Positions 50,329 through 59,830 of a stretch of DNA of 64,000 nucleotides are shown here, one piece after another. A program made the position numbers and the translations under genes. Numbering within the stretch: position 1 is the stretch's first letter; every line of letters begins with the position of its first letter. This DNA comes from Hydrogenophaga crocea (GTDB lineage Bacteria; Pseudomonadota; Gammaproteobacteria; Burkholderiales; Burkholderiaceae_C): the NCBI RefSeq assembly GCF_011388215.1, contig NZ_CP049989.1, positions 2,728,001 through 2,792,000 of the forward strand. Reading direction: 5' to 3'. Under the pieces are notes generated by a model. That model was not told the origin of the DNA. It made no database searches and saw only the letters and a list, made by a program, of their open reading frames with translations.

Positions 50329-52728
50329 TCAGTTGCGGACCGGCTTGCCGGTGTTGAGCATGCCGAGGATGCGCTCCTGGGTCTTCGGGTTCGTGATCAG
50401 CGCGCAGAAGGCCTGGCGCTCCAGCGTCATGAGGTATTCCTCGCTCACCAGCGTGCCGGGGTTCACGTCGCCACCGGTCACCACGTGGGCGATCAGGCTG
50501 GCGATGTTGAAGTCGTGCTGGCTGATGAAGCCGCCATCGCGCATGTTCACGAGCTGGCCCAGGATGGTGGCCTTGCCGTCGCGGCCAGCCACCGGGAACA
50601 GGCGCTTGTGCGGCGCGCGCCAGCCGGCGCGGAACATCGCTTTCGCTTCGTTCAGGGCCACGAACAGCAGCTCGTCCTTGTGCGGCACGATCAGGTCGGA
50701 CTCCAGCAGGTAACCGATCGCGCGCGATTCGATCGCGCTCGTGCCCACCTTGGCCATGGCCGCGGCGGTGAAGCCTTCGGTGAGGAAGGGCAGCAGGTCC
50801 TTGCCGGTCGAGGTGGCGGCGTTCTCGGCCGCGCGGCGCGCGATGTAGGTGAGGCCGCCCGCGCCCGGGATCAGGCCCACACCCACTTCCACCAGGCCGA
50901 TGTAGCTTTCCATGTGGGCCACGCGCTTGCTGCTGTAGACCGCGAGTTCGCAGCCGCCGCCCAGCGCCATGCCGCGGATCGCGGACACCACGGGCACATT
51001 GGCGTAACGCAGGCGCAGCATGGTCTGCTGCATGAAGCCTTCGGCGTCCTCGATCGCGGCCACGCCCACGGCCAGGAAGGCCGGCAGCATGGCCTGCAGG
51101 TCGGCGCCCACGCTGAAAGGCTCGTCGCCCGACCAGACCACCAGGCCCTGGTACTGCGCCTCGGCCAGCTCCACGGCCTGCATCAGGCCTTCGCAGACCT
51201 CGGGGCTGATGGCGTGCATCTTGGTCTTGATGCTCGCGATCAGCACCTCGCCGTCGAGCGTCCACAGGCGCACCGAATCGGTCTCTTCGACAGTGGTGCC
51301 GGCGCTCGCGAAACGCGGGCCGGCCTCGCCGAGCAGCAGCTCGGGGAAGGGCTGGCGTTCGTACACGGGCAGCGCGCGGCGCGGCTCGAACACGCCTTTG
51401 GCGGGGTTCCACGAGCCCTGTGCGGTGTGCACGCCGCCGGCCTCGGCCACCGGGCCCTTGAAGACCCAGTCCGGCAGCGGGGCCTTGCACAGCGCCTTGC
51501 CGGCATCGATGTCTTCCTGGACCATCTTCGCCACTTCGAGCCAGCCGGCTTCCTGCCAGAGTTCGAACGGGCCCTGCTTCATGCCGAAGCCCCAGCGCAT
51601 GGCCAGGTCCACGTCGCGCGCGGTCTCGGCGATGGACGCCAGGTGCACGGCCGCGTAGTGGAAGCCGTTGCGCAGGATGGCCCAGAGGAACTGCCCCTGC
51701 GGGCCGCTGCTGTCGCGCAGCAGCTTCAGGCGTTCGGCCGCGGGCTTCTTGAGCATGCGGCCATAAACCTCGTCGGCCTTCTGGCCGGCGGGCACGTAAT
51801 CGCCGCTTTCGAGCTCGAAGCGGAACACGTCGCGGCCCACCTTCTTGTAGAAGCCGGCCTTGGTCTTCTGGCCCAGGTGGCCCTGGTCGAGCAGGGCCTT
51901 GAGCACCGCGGGCGTGCCGAAGCTGCCGTAGAACGGGTCGGTGTCTTCGCTGAGGTTGTCCTGCAGGGTCTTGATCACGTGGGCCATGGTGTCCAGGCCC
52001 ACCACGTCGGCGGTGCGGAAGGTGCCGCTGCTGGCGCGGCCCAGGCGCTTGCCCGTGAGGTCGTCGACCACGTCGAACGTGAGGCCGAAGCGCTCCACCT
52101 CTTTCATCGTGGCCAGCATGCCGGCGATGCCGATGCGGTTGGCGATGAAGTTGGGCGTGTCCTTGGCGCGCACCACGCCCTTGCCCAGGCCGCTGGTCAC
52201 GAAGGTCTCGAGCTGGTCGAGGATCTCGGGCTGCGTGGTGGGCGTGGCAATCAGCTCCACCAGCGTCATGTAGCGCGGCGGGTTGAAGAAGTGGATGCCG
52301 CAGAAACGCGGCTTGATCGCCTCGGGCAGGGCCGCACTGAGCTTGGTGATGGACAGGCCCGAGGTGTTGGACGCGACGATGGCGTGCTTGGCCACGTGCG
52401 GTGCGATCTTCTGGTACAGGTCGAGCTTCCAGTCCATGCGCTCGGCGATCGCCTCGATCAGCAGGTCGCACTCGCCGAGCAGGGCCATGTGCTCTTCGTA
52501 GTTGGCCGCCACGATGAGGTCGGCGTCGGCCGCCACACCGATGGGCGCGGGCTTGAGCTTCTTGAGGTTCTCGATGGCGCGGATGACGATGCCGTTCTTG
52601 GGGCCTTCCTTGGCGGGAAGGTCGAACAGCACGACCGGCACCTTGACGTTGACGAGATGGGCGGCGATCTGCGCGCCCATCACGCCCGCGCCGAGCACGG
52701 CGACTTTTCTGACGTTGAATCGGTTCAT
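50329..52728 (-). CDS. 3-hydroxyacyl-CoA dehydrogenase / enoyl-CoA hydratase, FadN-type
   Basis: 799 residues. The NAD-binding dehydrogenase is first (VAVLGAGVMGAQIAAHL at 9-25; SNTSGLSI; IHFFNPPRYMTLVE). The dehydrogenase C-domains follow, then the crotonase domain last (SVGADLQAM, GMALGGGCELAVYSSKRVAHMESYIGL.. in part, GVGLIPGAGG). This order is the reverse of E. coli FadB and matches Bacillus FadN. It performs hydration and oxidation of the beta-oxidation cycle and hands product to the thiolase encoded next. Confidence 0.93.
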   Translation of the reverse strand: MNRFNVRKVAVLGAGVMGAQIAAHLVNVKVPVVLFDLPAKEGPKNGIVIRAIENLKKLKPAPIGVAADADLIVAANYEEHMALLGECDLLIEAIAERMDWKLDLYQKIAPHVAKHAIVASNTSGLSITKLSAALPEAIKPRFCGIHFFNPPRYMTLVELIATPTTQPEILDQLETFVTSGLGKGVVRAKDTPNFIANRIGIAGMLATMKEVERFGLTFDVVDDLTGKRLGRASSGTFRTADVVGLDTMAHVIKTLQDNLSEDTDPFYGSFGTPAVLKALLDQGHLGQKTKAGFYKKVGRDVFRFELESGDYVPAGQKADEVYGRMLKKPAAERLKLLRDSSGPQGQFLWAILRNGFHYAAVHLASIAETARDVDLAMRWGFGMKQGPFELWQEAGWLEVAKMVQEDIDAGKALCKAPLPDWVFKGPVAEAGGVHTAQGSWNPAKGVFEPRRALPVYERQPFPELLLGEAGPRFASAGTTVEETDSVRLWTLDGEVLIASIKTKMHAISPEVCEGLMQAVELAEAQYQGLVVWSGDEPFSVGADLQAMLPAFLAVGVAAIEDAEGFMQQTMLRLRYANVPVVSAIRGMALGGGCELAVYSSKRVAHMESYIGLVEVGVGLIPGAGGLTYIARRAAENAATSTGKDLLPFLTEGFTAAAMAKVGTSAIESRAIGYLLESDLIVPHKDELLFVALNEAKAMFRAGWRAPHKRLFPVAGRDGKATILGQLVNMRDGGFISQHDFNIASLIAHVVTGGDVNPGTLVSEEYLMTLERQAFCALITNPKTQERILGMLNTGKPVRN

Positions 52729-52756
52729 GTTGGTTCCGTGGGCGGTGGGCGGGGCG

Positions 52757-53194
52757 TCACTCGACGCGCTGCCACACCTGGGTTCGGAAGAAGGGGCCGA
52801 GGTAGCCGCGCATTTCGAGCTGGGCGCCGCCGTTGACCGGCTTCAGCCGCGCGCGGTAGCTCTTGCCGTTGTTGGGGTCGACGATGGTGCCGCCCTCGAA
52901 CACGGCCTTGTCGCTCTCGCCGGCCTTGATGCCGCGCAGGATCTCCAGGCCCACGACGGGCTTGTCCTTGCGGTCGTCGCTGCACTTGTCGCAAACGGCC
53001 TTGGGGTCGCTCGCGGGGTCGAGCAGCTTTTCGATGCGGCCGCTGAACACGCCGTTGCTCTCGGTGATGCGCACCAGCGACTTCTCTTTCTTCGAGTCGT
53101 CGTCGATGGTCTTCCACAGACCCGCAGGCGTCATCTGGGCCTGGACGGCGCCGGCCAGCGCCAGGCCGGCCAGGACAAGCAGGGTGCGCTTCAT
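52757..53194 (-). CDS. DUF2147 periplasmic protein inside the beta-oxidation operon
   Basis: 145 residues. Signal peptide of ~19 residues (GLALAGAVQA). The mature domain has the DUF2147 outline: PAGLWKTIDD at the start, a lipocalin-like strand series, and RGYLGPFFRTQVWQRVE at the end. Two Cys (CDKC, about 69-72) could form a disulfide. Its ATG overlaps the acyl-CoA dehydrogenase stop by four bases and the multifunctional enzyme follows, so it is a genuine member of the operon. Function unknown; a fatty-acid-binding role is a guess. Confidence 0.85.
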   Translation of the reverse strand: MKRTLLVLAGLALAGAVQAQMTPAGLWKTIDDDSKKEKSLVRITESNGVFSGRIEKLLDPASDPKAVCDKCSDDRKDKPVVGLEILRGIKAGESDKAVFEGGTIVDPNNGKSYRARLKPVNGGAQLEMRGYLGPFFRTQVWQRVE

Positions 53195-54987
53195 GCCAGG
53201 GCCTGCTCGGTGTCCATCAGCACCTTGCTGCCCGAGCGCGCCAGGCGCATGAGCGTGGCGGTCTCGGGGAACAGCTTGGCGAAGTAGAAGCGCGCGGTCT
53301 GCAGCTTGGCGGTGTAGAACGGGTCGGTGCTGCCGGCCTCGATGGCGCGCAGCGCGGCCTGGGCCATGCGCGCGAAGAAGTAGGCGAACACCAGGTGGCC
53401 CGCCACGCGCAGGTAGGGCACGGCGGCCGCGCCCACCTCGTCGGGGTTCTGCATGCCTTTGAAGCCGAGCTCGGTGGTGAACTTGGTCATCTGCTCGCCC
53501 AGGTAGGCCAGCGGGTTGATGAACTCGGCCATCTTCTCGTTCACGCCCTCGGCCTCCACGAGCTGGGCCACGAGCTTGCCGAACTTCTTGAGCGTGGCGC
53601 CGTTGTTGCCCAGCACCTTGCGGCCCAGCAGGTCCAGGCTCTGCACGGTGTTCGTGCCCTCGTAGATCATGTTGATGCGGGCATCGCGCACGAACTGCTC
53701 CATGCCCCATTCCTTGATGTAGCCGTGGCCGCCGAACACCTGCATGCAGTGGTTGGTGGCCTCGAAGCCGTTGTCGGTGAGGAAGGCCTTGGCGATCGGC
53801 GTGAGCAGCGCGGCGAGGTCGGCGCTGTCCTTGCGCACCTTCTCGTCGGGGTGGTTGAGCTCCTTGTCGAGCAGCAGGGTGCAGAACATCAGCAGCGCGC
53901 GCCCGCCTTCGGCATAGGCCTTGGCGGTGAGCAGCATCTTGCGCACGTCGGGGTGCACGATGATGGGATCGGCCGGCTTGCTCTTGTCCTTCACGCCAGA
54001 GAGGCTGCGCATCTGGATGCGGTCCTTGGCGTAGGCCAGCGCGTTCTGGTAGGCCACCTCGGTCAGGCCCAGGCTCTGGTTGCCCACGCCCAGGCGGGCG
54101 GCGTTCATCATCACGAACATGGCCGGCAGGCCCTTGTTGGGCTCGCCCACCAGCGTGCCCACGGCGCCGTCGAGCACCATCTGGCAGGTGGCGTTGGCGT
54201 GGATGCCCATCTTGTGTTCGAGGCCGCCGCAGTGGATGGCGTTGCGCTCGCCGATCGAGCCGTCGGCCTTGACCTGGAACTTGGGCACGAGGAACAGGCT
54301 GATGCCCTTGCTGCCCGCGGGCGCATCGGGCAGGCGCGCGAGCACCAGGTGCACGATGTTCTCGGCCAGGTCGTGTTCACCGGCGCTGATGAAGATCTTC
54401 TGGCCCGTGAGCTTGTAGCTGCCGTCGGCCTGCGGTTCGGCCTTGGTGCGCAGCAGGCCCAGGTCGGTGCCGCAGTGCGGCTCGGTCAGGCACATGGTGC
54501 CGGTCCACTCGCCGCTGGTGAGCTTGGGCAGGTAGAGCGCCTTCTGCTCGGGCGAGCCGTGCGCGTGCAGGCATTCGTAAGCGCCGTGCGACAGGCCGGG
54601 GTACATGGTCCAGGCCTGGTTGGCGCTGTTGAGCATCTCGTAGAAGCACTGGTTCACGATGAAGGGCAGGCCCTGGCCACCGAACTCGGGGTCGCACGAG
54701 AGCGCGGGCCAGCCGCCTTCCACGTACTTGGCATAGGCCTCCTTGAAGCCTTTGGGCGCCTTCACCTCGTGGGTGGTCTTGTCCAGCGTGCAGCCTTCTT
54801 CGTCGCCGCTGATGTTGAGCGGGAAGGTCACTTCGGCCGCGAACTTGCCGCCTTCTTCGAGCACCGCGTTGATGGTGTCGGCGTCGATCTCGGCGTGCTT
54901 GGGGCAGGCCTTGAGTTCGTCGACGGCGTTGAAGACCTCGTGCATGACGAACTGCATGTCGCGCAGCGGCGGGTTGTAGACGGGCAT
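53191..54987 (-). CDS. Acyl-CoA dehydrogenase with C-terminal extension (FadE-like, ~600 residues)
   Basis: 598 residues. The usual flavin domain includes MCLTEPHCGTDLGLLRTKAE, IFISAGEHDL and the dehydrogenase C-domain with GGHGYIKEWGMEQFVRDARINMIYEGTN (the catalytic Glu lies in IYEGT). A further ~120-residue C-terminal domain follows. This class acts on medium- and long-chain acyl-CoA. It is the first enzyme gene of the operon, 41 bases after the TetR gene, with a clear GGAG upstream. Confidence 0.92.
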   Translation of the reverse strand: MPVYNPPLRDMQFVMHEVFNAVDELKACPKHAEIDADTINAVLEEGGKFAAEVTFPLNISGDEEGCTLDKTTHEVKAPKGFKEAYAKYVEGGWPALSCDPEFGGQGLPFIVNQCFYEMLNSANQAWTMYPGLSHGAYECLHAHGSPEQKALYLPKLTSGEWTGTMCLTEPHCGTDLGLLRTKAEPQADGSYKLTGQKIFISAGEHDLAENIVHLVLARLPDAPAGSKGISLFLVPKFQVKADGSIGERNAIHCGGLEHKMGIHANATCQMVLDGAVGTLVGEPNKGLPAMFVMMNAARLGVGNQSLGLTEVAYQNALAYAKDRIQMRSLSGVKDKSKPADPIIVHPDVRKMLLTAKAYAEGGRALLMFCTLLLDKELNHPDEKVRKDSADLAALLTPIAKAFLTDNGFEATNHCMQVFGGHGYIKEWGMEQFVRDARINMIYEGTNTVQSLDLLGRKVLGNNGATLKKFGKLVAQLVEAEGVNEKMAEFINPLAYLGEQMTKFTTELGFKGMQNPDEVGAAAVPYLRVAGHLVFAYFFARMAQAALRAIEAGSTDPFYTAKLQTARFYFAKLFPETATLMRLARSGSKVLMDTEQALA

Positions 54988-55028
54988 GGGCGGGTTCTCC
55001 TGGGTGGTTCGAGGTGAAGGAAACGGGA

Positions 55029-55700
55029 TCAGGTCTTGCGCGCGGGCGTGGGCCGCGCGCCATTGCGCTCGAGGATGGCGTCGAAGCCCTTGAGCGCGCG
55101 GTTGATGCAGCCGGGGCTGCGCAGGAAGCGCGCCTCGTAATGCAGGGCAAGGATCAGGCCGTGGATTTCGAAGGCCACTTGTGACGCGTCGGTGTCGGGC
55201 GCGAAATGGCCCTCTTCCACCGCGATCTCGATCGCGCGTTTGAAGGCGTCCTGCCAGGTGGTGACGGAACTGGCCAGCGCGTCGCGCACCGGGCCGGGAC
55301 GGTCGTCGAACTCGACGGCGCCGCTGATGTAGATGCAGCCCGAGTCGATCTCGACCGAGGTGCGCTTCATCCAGTTGTCGAACAGCGCGCGCACGCGCGG
55401 AAGGCCGCGCGCGGCGCTCATGGCGGGGTAGAAGACCTCGTCCTCGAAGCGCGTGTGGTACTCGCGCACCACCGAGATCTGCAGCTCTTCGCGCGAGCCG
55501 AAGTGCGCGAACACGCCCGACTTGCTCATCTGCATGACTTCGGCGAGGGCGCCGATGGACAGGCCTTCGAGCCCGATCTGCGTGGCCAGACCGAGCGCCG
55601 CCTCGACGATGGCGGCCTTGGTCTGCTGGCCCTTGGGGGCTTGGCGGTCGGCGGTGCGCGACAGGGTGCCGCGGCGTTGGCGCAGGGGGGTCTCGCTCAT
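55029..55700 (-). CDS. TetR-family regulator of the beta-oxidation operon
   Basis: 223 residues. The helix-turn-helix LSIGALAEVMQMSKSGVFAHFGSREELQ lies at about 47-75. The ligand domain includes GCIYISGAVEFDDRPGPVRDAL, as in the YxaF/TetR_C_6-like group often linked to fad genes. First gene of the minus-strand operon; by position it probably represses acyl-CoA dehydrogenase, FadN and thiolase until an acyl-CoA appears. A likely operator is at 55742-55760. Confidence 0.86.
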   Translation of the reverse strand: MSETPLRQRRGTLSRTADRQAPKGQQTKAAIVEAALGLATQIGLEGLSIGALAEVMQMSKSGVFAHFGSREELQISVVREYHTRFEDEVFYPAMSAARGLPRVRALFDNWMKRTSVEIDSGCIYISGAVEFDDRPGPVRDALASSVTTWQDAFKRAIEIAVEEGHFAPDTDASQVAFEIHGLILALHYEARFLRSPGCINRALKGFDAILERNGARPTPARKT

Positions 55701-55741
55701 GCGGGCGCTCGGGTCGGGTGGAGGAAGCCGTCGTCAAAAGA

Positions 55742-55760
55742 AACGAACGATCGTGCTATT
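55742..55760. promoter_or_regulatory. AT-rich promoter region with imperfect palindrome before the TetR gene
   Basis: An A/T-rich tract stands out in this GC-rich DNA and contains CGAACGATCGTGC, a 13-base imperfect palindrome around ACGATCGT. TetR operators of fatty-acid genes are commonly of this form. On the minus strand TTCGTTTCTTTTGAC runs into the gene start about 40 bases on. Confidence 0.42.
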
Positions 55761-55814
55761 TTTACCCGGAATGGCGCGCGCAGAACAAGCCACGGCGTTT
55801 TCGCGGGGCTTTGT

Positions 55815-55834
55815 TTTAGGGCCTCGGCCCTAAA
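55815..55834. repeat. Perfect inverted repeat between slmA and the TetR gene
   Basis: TTTAGGGCC-TC-GGCCCTAAA is a perfect 9-bp inverted repeat with a two-base centre, 29 bases after the slmA stop. Neither side has a strong T run. It may act as a weak slmA terminator or as a protein-binding site for the downstream promoter. Confidence 0.5.
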
Positions 55835-55862
55835 GCAGCGTGAGAAAGGTCGCGGCGGGCGC

Positions 55863-56579
55863 TCAGAGGCGGCCGCCGGGCAGCAGCAGGTTCAGGCTGT
55901 GCTCGAGGCTTTCGCCGGGCGAGCGCTTGAAGCCGCTGCGCGCGAAGCGTTGCAGGCGGCCCACGCAGAAGGCCGTGATCACCGAGGCGTCGGCCTGGGC
56001 GTCGACCGTGGGCGTCTGCGTGCCCGTGAGCACCGCGGCCTCGCGCAGGTCCTGGCGCAGGGTGGACTCGATCTTGTCGAAGAACAGGTTCATGCGCTGC
56101 TGCAGGCGCTCGTTTTCGAACACCAGCGCGTCGCCCACCATCACGCGCGTCATGCCGGGGTTCTTCTCGCCGAACTGCAGCAGCAGGGCCACGAGCTTGC
56201 GGCAGCGCACCAGGGCGTCGGGCTCGCGCTCGCCGAGCTGGTTGACCAGGCCGAACACGGTCTGCTCGATGAACTCGATCAGGCCCTCGAACATCTGGGC
56301 CTTGCTCGCGAAGTGGCGGTAGAGCGCGGCCTCGCTCACCTCGAGCCGGGCCGCGAGCGCCGCGGTGGTGATGCGCTCGGCCCCGGGCTGCTCGAGCATG
56401 GTGGCCAGGGCCTGCAGGATCTGCACGCGCCGCTCACCCGGCTTGGGGCGTTTGCGCGCCGGCGCCTCATGGGCCTCGACCGCGGCAGCGGCGTCGAGCG
56501 CGGAGTCGTCGGGCGTGGGCATCTCGGGCGCGGCAGTGGTCATGGTCGTCGTGCGTTCGGTGATCGATCCCGCGGTCAT
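55863..56579 (-). CDS. slmA: Nucleoid occlusion factor SlmA (TetR family)
   Basis: 238 residues from ATG 56579; ATG 56543 would remove 12 residues and is also plausible. After a disordered acidic N-terminus, KPGERRVQILQALATMLEQPG leads into the HTH TTAALAARLEVSEAALYRHFASKAQMF. The C-domain contains LQFGEKNPGMTRVMVGDALVFENERL, diagnostic for SlmA. SlmA binds DNA and blocks FtsZ ring formation over the chromosome. The neighbour argB is the usual betaproteobacterial partner. Confidence 0.92.
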   Translation of the reverse strand: MTAGSITERTTTMTTAAPEMPTPDDSALDAAAAVEAHEAPARKRPKPGERRVQILQALATMLEQPGAERITTAALAARLEVSEAALYRHFASKAQMFEGLIEFIEQTVFGLVNQLGEREPDALVRCRKLVALLLQFGEKNPGMTRVMVGDALVFENERLQQRMNLFFDKIESTLRQDLREAAVLTGTQTPTVDAQADASVITAFCVGRLQRFARSGFKRSPGESLEHSLNLLLPGGRL

Positions 56580-56679
56580 TCTCGCACAGGCGGCAACATC
56601 TGGTTACCCAGCATCGGCGCGGCCTGCCGAGCGAGTGGGCGGCCGCATCAAGGCCCGAACAACGGGCCGGCCGGCGCGC

Positions 56680-57579
56680 TCAGGCCGAGCGGATCATGGT
56701 GCCGAAGGGCTCGTTGCCCAGCACCTCGAGCAGCAGCGCGTGCGGCACGCGGCCATCGATGATGTGCACCGCATTCACCCCGCTCTTGGCGGCCTCGAGC
56801 GCGCCCGCGATCTTGGGGATCATGCCGCCCGAGATCGTGCCGTCGGCCACCAGCGCGTCGATGCGCTGGGGCGTGAGCTCGGTGAGCAGCTGGCCTTCCT
56901 TGTCGAGCACACCGCGGATGTTGGTGAGCATGAGCAGCTTCTCGGCCTGCAGCACCGTGGCCAGCCGGGCGGCCACCACGTCGGCGTTGATGTTGTAGCT
57001 CTCGTTGTTCTGGCCGAAACCGATGGGGCTCACGACCGGGATGAACTGGTCGTCCTGCAGCGCCTTCACCACCGCCGGGTCCACCGCCACGATGTCGCCC
57101 ACCTGGCCCACGTCGTGCTCGCGCGAGGGATCGGCCTGGTCGGTCATGCGCAGCTTGCGCGCGCGGATCATGGCGCCGTCGCGGCCGGTCAGGCCCACGG
57201 CCTTGCCGCCGGCCTGGTTGATCAGGCCCACGATGTCCTGCTGCACCTCGCCGGCCAGCACCCACTCCACGACCTCCATGGTCTCGGCGTCGGTCACGCG
57301 CATGCCCTGGATGAACTCGCCCTTCTTGCCCAGGCGCTGCAGCAGGGTTTCGATCTGCGGGCCGCCGCCGTGCACCACCACCGGGTTGATGCCCACGAGC
57401 TTGAGCAGCACCACGTCTTCGGCGAAGTCCTGCTGCAGGGCCGGGTCGGTCATGGCGTTGCCGCCGTACTTGATGACCATGGTCTTGCCGTGGAACTGCC
57501 GGATGTAGGGCAGCGCCTGCGCCAGGATCTCGGCGCGGTCGCGCGGGGCGATGGTGGTGATGTCGGGTGCGGTGGACAT
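56680..57579 (-). CDS. argB: Acetylglutamate kinase ArgB
   Basis: 299 residues; second enzyme of arginine synthesis. The glycine-rich loop VIKYGGNAM (about 45-52), [10 protein letters not shown], the substrate site [15 protein letters not shown] and the nucleotide-side [10 protein letters not shown] are all present. The N-terminal helix (~25 residues, [15 protein letters not shown]) is that of arginine-inhibited hexameric forms. A TAGAAT -10-like hexamer at 57617-57612 lies 33 bases before the ATG. Confidence 0.96.
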   Translation of the reverse strand: MSTAPDITTIAPRDRAEILAQALPYIRQFHGKTMVIKYGGNAMTDPALQQDFAEDVVLLKLVGINPVVVHGGGPQIETLLQRLGKKGEFIQGMRVTDAETMEVVEWVLAGEVQQDIVGLINQAGGKAVGLTGRDGAMIRARKLRMTDQADPSREHDVGQVGDIVAVDPAVVKALQDDQFIPVVSPIGFGQNNESYNINADVVAARLATVLQAEKLLMLTNIRGVLDKEGQLLTELTPQRIDALVADGTISGGMIPKIAGALEAAKSGVNAVHIIDGRVPHALLLEVLGNEPFGTMIRSA

Positions 57580-57634
57580 GCGCGGGCCTATGGATGAGGG
57601 CAAAAGCCCGGATTCTAGGGACGCGCGATGGCCC

Positions 57635-59620
57635 TCAGAAATGGATGCCGCGCATCATCTGCTGCATCGCGATCGCCTCGGGCGAGAGCTGCGATTTCGC
57701 GCCCTTCTCGCCCTTGGCCGCGGCCGAGTCGGGGAACATGCGGAAGCTGGTGTTCATCACGATCTGCGCGATGCGTGGCACCAGCGCGTGCATCACCTGA
57801 CCCGTGACGCCCAGGCGCGTGGCGATGCGCACCGGCTTGTCGATGCAGGCCTGCGCGATCATGTCGGCCGCCTCCTCGGGCGCGAGCGTGGGCACGTTGT
57901 TGTAGATCTTGGTGGGCGCGATCATGGGCGTGCGCACCAGTGGCATGTTGATCGTGGTGAAGGTGATGCCCTGGTCGGCGAACTCGCTGCTCGCGCAGCG
58001 GGTCCAGGCGTCGAGCGCGGCCTTGCTGGCCACATAGGCCGAGAAGCGCGGTGCGTTGGTGAGCACGCCGATGGAGCTGATGTTGACCACGTGGCCGCGG
58101 CGGCGCTGCACCATGCCGGGCAGCAGGCCCATGGTCACGCGCAGGCAGCCGAAGTAGTTGAGCTGCATGGTGCGCTCGAAGTCGTGGAAGCGGTCGTAGC
58201 TGCCCTCGATGGCGCGGCGGATCGATCGGCCCGCGTTGTTGATGAGGAAGTCGACCCCGCCGTGGTTCTGGATCAGCAGCTGCACGAAGCGGTCGGCGTC
58301 GGCCATGTCGGCGATGTCCACCGGGTAGGCGATGAATTCGTAGCCCTTGGCCTTGGCTTCCTTGCAGGCCTCGTCGAGCTTGTCCTGGTCGCGGCCGCAG
58401 ATCACCGTGGTGGCGCCGGCTTCGGCGAACTTGTGCGCGGCCGCCAGGCCGATGCCCGAGCTGCCGCCCGTGACCAGCACCACCTTGCCGCCCACCGTGC
58501 CTTTGAGGCTGCGGTCGCGGTGCAGGTCGGGGTCGAGGTGGCGTTCCCAGTAGTCCCACAGGCGCCAGGCGTAATCCTTGAGGTTGGGACAGGCGATGCC
58601 GCTGCCCTTGAGCGCGGCCAGCGTGCCACGGCAGTCGAAGCGCGTGGGGTAATTCACGAAGGTCAGCATGTCCTCGGGCAGGCCGAGGTCCTTCATGACC
58701 GCGTCGCGCACGCGGCGCACCGGCGCCAGCGCCATCAGGCCCTTCTTCACGCTCTTGGGAATGAAGCCCAGCAGCGCCGCGTTCACGAACAGGTTCATCT
58801 TGGGCGCGTGCGCGGCCTTGCTGAAGATGTCGAGCACGTCGCCCACGCGGTAGCCCACCGGGTCGACGAGGTGGAAGCACTCGCCGCCCTTGCGCGGGCC
58901 GTGCGCGATGTGGTCGAGCGCATTGACCACGAAGTCGACCGGCACGATGTTGATGCGCCCGCCTTCAAGCCCGATGCTGGGCATCCACGGCGGCAGGATC
59001 TGCCGCATGCGCTGGATCAGCTTGAAGAAGTAATAGGGGCCGTCGATCTTGTCCATCTCGCCGGTCTGGCTGTCGCCCACCACGGCCGCGGGGCGGTACA
59101 CCGTCCAGGCCAGCTTGCTCTCGGCGCGCACGAGCTTTTCGCTCTCGTGCTTGGTCATGAAGTAGGGGTGGTCGATGTTCTCGGCCTCTTCGAACATGTC
59201 TTCGCGGAACACGCCTTCGTAGAGGCCGGCCGCCGCGATCGAGGACACGTGGTGGAAGTGGCCGGCGCCGATGGCCTTGGCAAAGTCGATGGTGTTGCGC
59301 GTGCCATCGATGTTCACGGCCACCTGGCTCTCTTCGTCGGCATCGAGGTCGTAGACCGCGGCGAGGTGGAAGAAGTGGTCGATTTGACCTTTGAGGGCCT
59401 TCACGTCGTCGGCCGACACGCCGAGCTTCTTCTGCGTGAGGTCGCCGAACACCGGCACCGCACGCGCCGGCCCCACGCCCCAGAACTCGCGCAGGCCCGC
59501 CACCTTGCCTTCGCTCTCGCGGCGGATCAGGAAGTGCACCACCGCGCCCTTGCGCTGCAGCAGTTTGGCAACGAGACGCTTGCCGATGAAACCGGTGGCG
59601 CCGGTGACGAAGTAATGCAT
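57635..59620 (-). CDS. Fatty acyl-CoA reductase (alcohol-forming), two-domain SDR fusion
   Basis: 661 residues. The N-terminal extended SDR (1-370) has TGATGFIG (6-13) and Tyr153-x3-Lys157, with [11 protein letters not shown] and FINYPTRFD-like blocks. The C-terminal classical SDR (about 375-640) has [18 protein letters not shown] and YVASK. Length, order and many stretches ([36 protein letters not shown]) match, as I recall it, the Marinobacter enzyme Maqu_2507, which reduces fatty acyl-CoA to fatty alcohol with NADPH. A product for wax esters or lipid recycling is likely. It is monocistronic, divergent from the phasin gene. Confidence 0.9.
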   Translation of the reverse strand: MHYFVTGATGFIGKRLVAKLLQRKGAVVHFLIRRESEGKVAGLREFWGVGPARAVPVFGDLTQKKLGVSADDVKALKGQIDHFFHLAAVYDLDADEESQVAVNIDGTRNTIDFAKAIGAGHFHHVSSIAAAGLYEGVFREDMFEEAENIDHPYFMTKHESEKLVRAESKLAWTVYRPAAVVGDSQTGEMDKIDGPYYFFKLIQRMRQILPPWMPSIGLEGGRINIVPVDFVVNALDHIAHGPRKGGECFHLVDPVGYRVGDVLDIFSKAAHAPKMNLFVNAALLGFIPKSVKKGLMALAPVRRVRDAVMKDLGLPEDMLTFVNYPTRFDCRGTLAALKGSGIACPNLKDYAWRLWDYWERHLDPDLHRDRSLKGTVGGKVVLVTGGSSGIGLAAAHKFAEAGATTVICGRDQDKLDEACKEAKAKGYEFIAYPVDIADMADADRFVQLLIQNHGGVDFLINNAGRSIRRAIEGSYDRFHDFERTMQLNYFGCLRVTMGLLPGMVQRRRGHVVNISSIGVLTNAPRFSAYVASKAALDAWTRCASSEFADQGITFTTINMPLVRTPMIAPTKIYNNVPTLAPEEAADMIAQACIDKPVRIATRLGVTGQVMHALVPRIAQIVMNTSFRMFPDSAAAKGEKGAKSQLSPEAIAMQQMMRGIHF

Positions 59621-59830
59621 GAACGGGCTCCTGCTCGGGATGGGATTCGGATCGTGTGCGATTCTGTTGCACGCGCCAAAAGGCGCCCGTCCGAAGAAAC
59701 CCGCGTGCGCGGCCACCGGGTCTAGTCGCGCTTCCCTACAAATGGCGGGCAGGGGCGGCGAACATGCAAGGCCCTGGCGGCCCGGCCGCCTTCACCGCCC
59801 GACCCTCACCCCTTCACAGGAGCCCGCAGC

